Shown: positions 50,641 to 60,984 of the stretch, one piece after another
Numbering within the stretch: the stretch's first letter is position 1
How the letters are laid out: each line of letters begins with the position of its first letter
Source: Synaphobranchus kaupii
Taxonomy: Eukaryota; Chordata; Actinopteri; Anguilliformes; Synaphobranchidae
Direction of reading: 5' to 3'
Assembly: GCA_029718625.1 (NCBI GenBank)
Contig: CM056385.1
Span: 21,952,924 to 22,016,923, forward strand
DNA: 64,000 nt
The notes under the pieces: model-generated
Databases searched by the model: none
What the model was told of the DNA's origin: nothing
What the model saw: the letters and a program-made list of their open reading frames with translations, nothing else
Made by a program: the position numbers and the translations under genes

Positions 50641-53600
50641 TTCACGGCGCCAGATGTCAGGAGAGATAGCTCCACATCCAGATAGATATCGCTGAGCATT
50701 AGCAAGGAAATGTGATTCATTTTATTGATCAATTAGCGTGCTACCATTCGGCCAGACACGTGCTGGCATACTAGCAATACATTTCAATTCCTCTTTCCTG
50801 AGCGACAGAAATCGTCAGCAACAGCACCTGCCGTCAAGGGGGCTCGATAATCGGCCGACTCACTCAGAATAATTTGGACGAATAAATTTCGCCTAACTTT
50901 GCTCCACATTATCATTTTATACTGTGTCACTACACCAAAGCTACAATTTTGGTGTTGGGCTACTGCGTGCGGACAGCCAGTTAAATATTTGTGCGTTCAC
51001 TTATTCTGTAATTCACAGCAACAAATAGAGTAGCCTAGGCTGTTACCTTTTATCGTCACCTTTAACGAGGTAAATGTCGCACATTGATAGATTTATTCAG
51101 TAACAATTTCTTCAGATCAAGTAAGTAGACTGGGACTAAATACATTTACGTGTAACGACAAATGTATTTATTAGCCGCTTTAGATGTTACATAATACACA
51201 ATGAAAACAATGCATTTGAAATTGTTGGGGTAAAATGTACTGGACCGCATTTTGGGGCAAACATCTCCACTGCAGTTTCAGCCTTTTAACTGAAAACATC
51301 TAATTAGCTGAATTACCATACACTAACATGGCCTATTAAACAACTGCCATGACATCGTAGCTAAAATAGCCTATTTAAAAGTGATACGTGGGCTACCCGT
51401 AACCCCTCGTTTCAACGTTGTTTAATTTAGACTTTTTCCCCTCACTGTACCTATATAGACTATCACTCACCGTGCTTACTGAGAAACTAACATATTTACC
51501 CAGATTTAAAGCTTGTACGAATCAATTTGCAAAACAAACTTTAACATTGAAAGTTTCTACATTATCCTGGCTTTAAAATCTCACTCACTTTTTCGGTTTC
51601 TCTCTTCTCTATAGCCGACACACATTCACCTTCCGCTCTCACAGGCAAACATAATCCATCAACATATGACAAACTTTTACTTTCTTGCTGCAGCTAGGAA
51701 CAGACCGTACTTTGTCTTTTTCGAAGTAAATTTGCGTATATTTTTGAGTTCATGGAAATTGTTCAATTTGTTTACGGATATTAACACTGTCTAACAGAAA
51801 ACGGACAACCCCGAATCAGTTCCGTCAGTCTTTTTCGTTTAAATTGAGAAGCGTGTAACATTAAATTAGAGGGAGCATAAAAATAATAATCAACTAAGCA
51901 ATAGGAAATGTTTACCACCAAATGAATGAGCAATGAGTATGAGGTATTTTAAAGCTTCGTTTTGTGCAGAAATTGCTGAGCTACAATAGAAATAGCTCCT
52001 CCAAAAACAGTTTAGCCTTTAGTGCGGTTGAGGAATGCGTTGCGCGCGGCTTTTGGAATAGGTCCACTTAGACAAGCCAGTGTTCTCGGTGCTTCGTTTA
52101 ATTTAGAGGCGTTTAGTTTAATTTATGAAGAAAAACAAACCCTTGGTCAAAATCGAATTTTAACGGACTTTTCTTATTACCTACATGTCCACGACACCAC
52201 ATAAGGTAAAACAGTAGCAATAGCAACAATTAACCAAATGATGACAATGTTAATGACCACCTGCTCCCCCCATCTTCTAGAGTAAGCTCCTTTAACGTGT
52301 CAAACGCCTTGAAGGATGGTGGTCCGTAGCCTTGAAGTGTAGCTGTAGAAATAATTTAAAAAACGCATCTGACAGTAACTGTTCAAGTTGCTTACTTTTA
52401 GATGGAGCTAATTGTGACTACAACTAAAGGATAATTATGTCACGAACATGCACATATGTTAATTTCAAATTTGCACCGTTTTATGATGGTTCTAGCACAT
52501 TCGACAAAAAACAAGGCTATTTTCAGGGCATTCGCAAAGCGCATTAACTCTTATAACGTTTCCATACAGATTGCGTGTGTGCAAAATAATAGGGTTTAAT
52601 TAATGTTCTTGAAACTACGTTATGAAAATGTATGAAATGTGACAAGTCTGCGCAAACGAGCGGTAGAGTAAAATACGCTAAAATGTAGTAGGCTAGGCAT
52701 AGACCAATACTTATTCACGTCTGTTTGGGGAAATATGTACAGTCAAATAAACAAACAAAAACTATGAAGACGGATAGAGAATTTGCTGACATTAATGTGC
52801 AAGTTTACAAACATAATCAAAGGAGAGCTATTTCAAAGCAGTGCCAGTACTAGTGGTTAGTGATGAAGATGTGGATGGAGTGACACCTATACCGAGATGG
52901 TAAAGCTGAAGGACAGACAGACAGATGACAAAGTGGACAGACATGTGCGCACACACGCACACACACAGGCGCGCATGCACGCCCATACACACTTCCCAAG
53001 TTGTCCTTCAACACAGCTATTTGATTTTCCCTTGCTCTTCCAAAGCGAGCTGCCAGCCTTGACTGACAGAAAGGCAGCCGCAGGGCCTAGCCCCCCTGGG
53101 CACACAGTATTTATATCCTCTCCGCTCCACAAGAGATGGAGCAACTATAAAAGGAACCTCAGAATTCAATAACAAAGATATTTACAGACAGCTAATGCCT
53201 GATGATTTAAAATGGTAAGCATGACAGGGCCTGGTTCATGAGGGTTGGGGTTTGTTTAAAAAGAGGGTTTTGGGGGGTGGGGGGGTCATGGTGCTTTGGT
53301 TCATTCTAATCAGGAGATGGGGGTTAAAACAGAGAGGAGAGATGATGAATCCTCTGGGCTCTAGGGCTACAGTTACCTCACGTTAGAGCTTCCAGCAGTG
53401 CACAGCTGAGCACACACTAATGAGCTGCGCTTGTGTTTTTCTGAATCTCCTTTCAGAAAGGTGCTGGTTTTAACGCCCAAAGACCCAGCCACGGGCTTTC
53501 TATTCAGTATCACTGCTGAATGACTTCTTCCAGTATAAAATGTAACGTATATATATATACAAATAGACTTTATTACTCATATCCTAAGAGTAAACTATTA

Positions 53601-55672
53601 TGATGGCTTTAGTGAAACAGGTGGACATTTTTGACAATGTATTTAGATGCAGTCATTAATCCTGTGAATCCCTGTGATTATGACAAAGGCACACACACAC
53701 GCGCGCGCGCAAGTAAACACTCACGCACATGCATAAGGACACATATAAATAAACAGACAATAAAAAAAACATGTTGTACATGCTGGCTAGGAAGTCTGTA
53801 GTTTAGTCTACAAGACGAGTTACCTCAAGTGAATAGCGAGAGAGAGAAATAAATACCGGGGGGCTGGGGGAATGTGCAGGAGTATACATCTCTGCGCCTG
53901 CATGGCTCTGTTTTGGGGACGGGGGGGGGGGTTGGTCCTCAGAATTGATTTCAGGTGCAGGTGCTAAATTGACACAGAATTTTCCTGAGTGATTGCACAA
54001 GTAAAGGGCAGTGATTTTGCCACTGCCAACAGCCACATGTGACAAATAACTTAATGTTTGACATTACACATTAGCCCCCAGTCAGTTCTGTTCAGAATAT
54101 TTTTTCACTACTCTATGGGACAATAGAGTAGGCTATATGTTGTCATGAAAATGATAAATGTTGTTTAAACAAATGTTATAATGTTATGTGGTTGATATAT
54201 GCAGCCTGTCAATACCTGTTGAACTGAACGTTTTATTTTTCCAATATAAACGGTTATATATTAGTAAATATTAAGCGACTACGCAAAACATGTTAGAAAT
54301 TTAAGGTTATAGCTTATATAATAAAATTGAATAACTAGGCTACTAATAACTTGAATAGTTATTATTTAAGTATTGGGCACAGCATTGTAATAAAAAGGCA
54401 TTCAGCCAACAAATAGGCCCGTTCAGTTTTTGTTCTTAATGTTAAAGTTGTACTGACATTTTCAATTTCCTGTATAAACAATTTTAATCAAGTAGGCTAC
54501 GTTTTAATGTAATACAAGGGTTAGCGTTTTTGATAGAAAAAATATTCAAATTCGCACCTCAATTTCGTCCCGTGAATTAATTTACGCGCATTATGGTTAG
54601 ATCTTAATTCGGCGCTTTATGCTTAGCCTACATCTTCTCAGATGCATTTGGTAGCCTAGCCTATTTGCCGATATTTATGTGAGATCTTCAAAATACGGTA
54701 GTTCTGTATATAGGCCTATCGATTGTGCTAAGTGGTGGTTATTGCTGTCGTTAATTTGGTTTCTGGTTATTATTATTTTTCATTTAGACTATCCTACTTA
54801 AAAAATAATGTCTAGCCTAGTTAATTACAGTCAAACTGATCGACAACAGCCCTCCAAAGCCACCAAATGTCGAATCAACCGATTGCCGACTTTTTTTTAT
54901 TTTTGGGGGGGTTTGTTTCATAGGCTATATCGGAGATTATGGCGTAATCTCACTGGTAGTCTATATTATTGACTGCGTTTTAAAACCACGGATTTAAAAG
55001 CCGTGCTGACTCCTTTGTGAGGCAATAGCGTCATCTTGTGGTAAACGATTGCTAGATATCTAAAAAATAAAAAATAAAGTCTTACACGACTGCCAATTCT
55101 GGTTATCGAAACCATGTTTACTTGTTTACCAGTGCGTGGTAATACCATCCATGGGTAATACATTATGTCAGTTGGTTATAATATATAACTCGAAGATAAG
55201 CCTATAAATGGACTCAAACCACTCAATGTTCGAAGTGTGTATACGATTCCTTATTGATATTTTCTACGGACACCCAGAGTCTGTGATAGAGTAGTCCTAG
55301 CTGGCTCTTAGGCTACATAAAATTTACCAAATTTCCAGAGGCGGCTTCGTAATGCCATAGGCTAAACTTACGGGTACGGGTTTCAAAATGATCTCCATTC
55401 ACCACTGAAAGTGAAACATCCGCGCAGCTCTTTTAACAAAGATGTAGGCTACGTCTCTCTTCGCATCTTTATTCATCATACCTATTTTTTAAACGGGTCA
55501 AGGTCAACGCTACATTTGCCTTTTGTTGGTGTGATACCAGCCATTAAGGGATCAGGGGGGAACTACAGTTGGCTTGTCATACCGGAATGTAACTTTCTTT
55601 CCATCTGTTCCTGTTGCCGGACTTAAGGGAGTTGCAGTCGCACAGGAATAGGAGCTTGCGTGCTTTCACTCT

Positions 55673-55814
55673 ATGGCGTCAAATCAGTGTCACAATTCGT
55701 GAGTTCGAGAGAAAAAAAAAAACCTTTTTTTCAGAGTTTCAAATCGGTTTCGAGTTTTCAGAGATTCAACTATTTTTTTCGAACTCGGGAATTGTGACAC
55801 TGATTTGACGCCGT
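55673..55814. mobile_element. Inverted-repeat (foldback) element
   Basis: The left arm TATGGCGTCAAATCAGTGTC, ACAATTC and GAGTTCGA mirrors the right arm TCGAACTCGGGAATTGTGAC, ACTGATTTGACGCC. The centre is A/T runs with TTTCAGAGTTTCAAATCGG. Non-coding. Confidence 0.7.
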
Positions 55815-56964
55815 ATCACTCCGTCGTGGTTTCTTCGGACGCAGTCACTGTCGCTTGGGCGAATCTGTGAGACTGCCTTCATAGGCCTGCGATACCCACA
55901 AATCAAAACAATCACAGGATCTGCATGAATGCATTTGACATTTTCAAGGAGCAAAGTAATGCCAGGGAAATGACAAAGGGTTTAAATGTATTATTCTGAA
56001 TATGCATTGAAAGGGCCTGAGCTATGAGCTCTACATGCAAGAGAACACTACTAGGACTCGTGATGATCAAATATATAGTATATATAAAATTCAAAATGTG
56101 CAAAAAAAATACATTAATTAATTAATTGGGTGGGTAGTGGGAGGAGGGGGGTGGGGGCGTTGGGGAGTTACTTTTTCACCTCAACATACTGACATAACGA
56201 CAGGATGCTAAACGAAGATACAAATGTCAAATGATTTATGGAATTATAAGTGTAAAAAAAGAAGACAACCCAGCACTGATAACCCACTACTCGATAAATT
56301 CCTTAATAAACACTGTCATGGGCAGGCACAGGTCTAAGCCTAATATTGCATATGCCCCACCTATACCTAGAACCAACCCTGTTCATCAGGGTCAAATTTG
56401 TTTCAACTGAGTAATGACCACACATTCCCTAGTTTTGAAAAATAAAAAAATAAAAAAACATGTAAAATACATTCTGCAGCCTTAGTACGCCATCCCCACA
56501 GCAAAATGAAAATAGCAGAATTGTTTATGGCACTTTTTACAAGCCTTAGTTTACCAGTCATAACGCCTTCATAAATTCTTTATGACAGCAACAGTAATGG
56601 CTAACTCTGGCCATCAAGTTGTGCACAGCGTAGCATAATTCAAGTGAGGCTCATGTTAATCCTTCATGACCACCTTAATACAACGGCACTAAAGGGAAAA
56701 AGGGTACACATATGCAACTGCTTCTTTCACGCTTACATTTACTGTAGCCAGGGGACAGGATAACAGGTGACGAATGGCACAAATTAGCACAATACAAAAT
56801 GGCTGCCCTCTCCGTTCTTTTTCACCTCCTTCAATGGAGAGGGTGACAGAATGGAAAAAAAGAGTGCGTAAAGGAGAACAATGTATGGATGTTAGCCGTT
56901 CCAAGACAGGTGTAAAGACCACAGGAAGGACCACAAGAAAACTGGGTAAAATTCAGTTTTTTGT

Positions 56965-56970
56965 TTTATT
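56965..56970 (-). terminator. Candidate polyadenylation signal for RNF145
   Basis: AATAAA reads on the minus strand here, about 1.9 kb below the RNF145 stop codon. Weaker ATTAAA forms lie nearer (about 57172 and 57563). A 3'UTR of this size is plausible, but no cleavage site can be seen directly. Confidence 0.25.
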
Positions 56971-57943
56971 TTAGACATTCAGTTTTGTGAGATAAAAATG
57001 AGTCCCCCAGGCAAATTTCCTCACAGATCACAAATGAAATTTGACAGGAGTTCAGCATTCACAGAACAACAGGTCTCATGTTCATTTTGTATTTAAAAAA
57101 AGAGAAGGGGGAAAAAATAGAACGTAATTTCGATCGAGGTTTCTCTGTCTTGTCAAGGAAAAAAAAAAAAATTTAATTTATGAATTCAAAAAAGTCTCAA
57201 ATGTTAAAATGTTTTTTAAAATCTAAAGATGATAAGATGTACAATTTCTACAGAGCTATTTTTCTTCAATAAAACATGTGCAAAAGCTATCAAGTTGCTA
57301 CAAAATAATTAAAAAATGGCATCTGCTCAGTTACTTCATACATTTTCCATGTATTCATTATCACAAACGCAATCAATGCCAAATAATACTGTTGAAGTAA
57401 ATCCGGTACTTGTATTCACTCGCATGCACCAGGTCTGAATCCACGGTCGAAAGCTTTTCACACTTTTACCAATAGAGGGCACCAAAGTGTACACACAAGC
57501 GTTAGTCCGTTTCACATTGGCTGGTGCTGCATTAACACTGTTCGATATATCAAAACTCATTTTAATATATATGTATATGTACAAACATTTATATAGTTTG
57601 CTTTCCTCATACACGCCAAAATATTTGGTACCTGACAAGACAACTTTGGGGCGTTGCTATGAAATACATTAGTGCAAAAGCAGTGACATACCCAGATAAG
57701 ATACATATTAGAAAGCGAAAAGGAAGAGAAAGTAAATGTCTACAAGACTGACAAACGTGCTAGCCTAAGCGTGCTTAAAGCTTCTACATCAAGTGCTGTT
57801 GTCATTTCTCTTGAGTTTAAACGTTAATTCATCACATCCACTAAGCTGCTGTGTTCTCTACACTTTTGCAGTGACCTCACTGTAACAGTCATAGTGAAGG
57901 GGTATCATTTTAACTGGATTAAGCAAACATGGGTAACGTGCCG

Positions 57944-58290
57944 CCAGGAGGGGGCGCCGCAGAGAAAGTGGGTGTACTGGCCGGGAGGAGGGACGCCGTG
58001 GGGTTGACTGAAGTTTTGTTAGCGGGAGAGGGCGCTTCACTAAAGACCGGAAGGAGCGTACCAGCCAGGAGAGGGAACTGCAGTGGTAAGACAAAAATTT
58101 AGTGATCAAGAGAGGGGAGCTGCAGTGTAAACACTGGCGTGCAGTGGCCAGGAGAGGGCGCTGCAGTGTAAACACTGGCGTGCAGTGGCCAGGAGAGGGC
58201 GCTATATTAGAGAAAGGTTTGCACATGCCAGAAGATGGAGCTGCATTGAAAAGAAGGGAGTATTATTATTATGGCCAGGAGAGGAGGTTG
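57944..58290. repeat. Diverged ~41-bp tandem array carrying CTCF-like motifs
   Basis: About nine units, with motif starts near 57944, 57981, 58022, 58065, 58106, 58148, 58189, 58228 and 58275. The best copies read GGCCAGGAGAGGGCGCTGCA, close to the CTCF core CCASYAGRKGGC except at one position. The copies all point the same way. The array lies 590-940 nt past the RNF145 stop codon, probably in its 3'UTR. Confidence 0.75.
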
Positions 58291-58881
58291 TGGATTTTTT
58301 CTGAGGGGGAGATGGAGGGGCAAATGGGTGAGGTGAGGGTAATGAGGTGGCAGGCAAAGGTTGGGTCAATTCAGCAAACTCACTAAAAAGTTACTCTCAC
58401 TCCATCTCCAGCTTTTGATTCAGTTCCAGCCATTTTTCTATTCCACACATCATCCAAACACATGATTAAATGGGCCTTGAACTTTTGCGTGTTCCAACTC
58501 CCTCTGAAAAATACAGCACTGATCCTACATGCATTGTCAATTACAGTACAAAGTGCTGCTTGCATCCAATTGAGTAACGGCGCATGGGGTTTCACTTAAG
58601 TTAACCGCGGTGGGTGGGGCCACACTGAAATTAAACTTAACCGAAGGCTCCACCCAGAGTCCTTTTCAGTAAGAACCGCCCACTCCCAGTCGTACGCATC
58701 ATCACATTTGATTGGAACTGAAGGGATTTCCAGTCAGTTTAAGACCGACTCAAACCTTGATAGGGGTCACTGGGCAGCCATGGTTCATGAAGATGATACA
58801 GGATGGTGATGGTGTTGGGATAAAGGGGGGGTGGGGCAGGGTCATCAGTTACCTAGCAACAGCCCTTCCAGAGAGTTTTCC
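58291..58881 (-). other. Presumed RNF145 3'UTR, proximal part
   Basis: The sequence follows the stop codon without a repeat or reading frame of note. The extent is inferred. Confidence 0.6.
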
Positions 58882-59394
58882 TTATTGGCTAACATGCTGC
58901 TGGGCCTGTCCCACGAGCCCAGCCGAAAGGCTGCCGACGGACCCCCCGGCAGCGGGGGGGTCAGAGGGAACCGCGGGGGAAGGAGGAGTGAGCGCAGGCT
59001 GGCTGTCCCATGAGCCTCCATGGCTGTGTAACACAGAGGAGCCCGATTGGGCAGGGTCAGAGCGGGGGGGAAGGGGCGGGATTGGAGCATCACCGCCAGC
59101 CCGCTCGGGCTCAGCAGGGTGTGACTCCGTCCCCGTTTCCAAACCACCCTTTCCAGAAGCATCTGCGTCGCCCGACGCGTCGTCGGCCGACGGGTCGGGG
59201 GGCCCCGCCTCCGCTTGGTCCCCATTGGCTGGCTGCGGGGCGTCCTGGGCAGGCATGACGGCGGAAGCAGGCTGCGATTGGCTCTTCAGCTGGCTGTGGC
59301 AGAGGGGACAGGTCTCCTGCACGTACAGCCACTTCTTCAGACAGCCGGCGTGGAAGAAGTGGCTGCAGGGAGTCATTACAGCAGCCTTCATGTC
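58882..59394 (-). CDS. rnf145: RNF145 last coding exon (RING-H2 core and C-terminal tail)
   Basis: The acceptor is TGTCCCCCACAG above 59394 and the stop codon TAA is at 58884-58882. It encodes [20 protein letters not shown], then [13 protein letters not shown], completing the RING-H2. A 130-residue low-complexity tail follows, with acidic ([14 protein letters not shown]) and Pro/Ser-rich stretches, ending [12 protein letters not shown]. The plus-strand open frame of 247 codons over this exon is a GC-rich shadow. Confidence 0.95.
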   Translation of the reverse strand, partial: DMKAAVMTPCSHFFHAGCLKKWLYVQETCPLCHSQLKSQSQPASAVMPAQDAPQPANGDQAEAGPPDPSADDASGDADASGKGGLETGTESHPAEPERAGGDAPIPPLPPRSDPAQSGSSVLHSHGGSWDSQPALTPPSPAVPSDPPAAGGSVGSLSAGLVGQAQQHVSQ

Positions 59395-60857
59395 CTGTGG
59401 GGGACAGAACCCAACTCTTAAACTTTCCATTATACAGCCAGTACCAAGGAAATAAACACATCCAGAGTTCACTGGTGTACTGTAACACACAGAAGGGTGT
59501 TTGGTGTTCTCTACTGTCTAAAGACGATTCATTTAAAAATTAAATAAATAACATTCTTTGGGTACTGAAGCTAAAGTGCCATTTAGAAAAATAGGGAAAA
59601 GCCAGCACTCACAAAAATGCTCAATCTTTGAAGACTTTAAAGATCTTTTTACATTTTATAAGGCACTTATAGCACGGACGTACTTTGGCTACTGCCGTCC
59701 TCAGCCGTGCGCCTAGTCACAGGTGCAACAGACATTCTTGAAACAGCGATCGGTACCTTATTAGCGATTAATATCAATCATCAATTAATATTAGTGTTGA
59801 CACGGTCCATATGTAACACTTTACCATTTCAATAGCCATATTTCCCAATAAAAAGAAAAGTGTGTATGTACTGCAACAGCCTACAGTATAAATGAATTTA
59901 ACTCATTCAGTAGCACGGGCGGCACAAGTCGGCGAGAATACCAACGGTCTAAAGTGCCGAGGGCGGCTAACGTCGACCACAACCGTCTTTACACTGCTAT
60001 ACCGGTAAAGAATTCCGGATTTGACAAATTTACACTGACATTCTTTTACCGCATTTAACCTGGATTAGCTCTTTTTTATGTGGTTCTAGATGGCAATATT
60101 AGAAGTTATATTTAGCCTATGCTTTAAAATTCATCCAGAAAAACAGACCGCCTAAACCAACATTGGGGCGTGGGAATAACGCGTCTCTGTCAATTTGTAG
60201 GCTACCAACACGTTTCTGCGCCACATTACTTTTTGCCTCAGGATAACCGTTTTGTTGAACAGTTTCTGTAGAAACTCTTGATACAAAGTAGCCTAACTCT
60301 CACAGGCAGCTAATTTTTACATATCTATACAAATTACCAGTGACTGGTGTTATGTTTATTAGGTTTATTGTTCATTTTTATATCTACTGATATGAAAGAG
60401 CTGATGTCATTATTACTCATCACCAATGTAAGAGTCCTGTTAACCAAACAGAAAATAAATTATTTATATTACCATCAATATTGTTTGATGTTGCTCTGAT
60501 ACTGAACTGAACCAGCAGGTGTGCCATCTATCCTCATTAACAAATAATTATGTTCAATAGGTAAAATAATGTGTTTTATTATAATGTTGCACATTGACAG
60601 GATCAATCAAAACATTTTTTGAATGTCAGCAGCCATATTGGCTAGGCACTGCTGAGGCTTAGTGTTCCAGAACACTCTGGCACTGAATGAGTTAACACTT
60701 CAGGCTAAGGATCCGCAGTCATTCTCTTTTATGACCAGCAGAGGGACTCAGAGGCCTTGAGAAATGCCTTTCATGAAGCAGGTACATTTAGTCTTTTGCT
60801 TGGCCCACCCACACATGTATACACACACACACACACGCACACTGGCTCTCACACACA

Positions 60858-60906
<49 letters not shown>

Positions 60907-60935
60907 CCGCACACTTGCTCACGCGCGCACATTTG

Positions 60936-60984
<49 letters not shown>

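Larger units (their letters stand above)
50641..57943. other. EBF1 upstream / intergenic region
   Basis: No gene is recognised. The sequence is AT-rich and largely unique. It holds a short CA run (52950-52975), a CA/CG run (53693-53711), an inverted repeat (55673-55814) and, towards its upper end, the presumed RNF145 3'UTR. 50690-50780 has unique text with TTTATTGATCAATTAGCGTG and may be a conserved element upstream of EBF1. Confidence 0.5.

Noticed and set aside
58712..59455. 247-codon plus-strand frame
   Set aside because: Antisense shadow of the GC-rich last RNF145 exon, which has a full RING-H2 on the minus strand.
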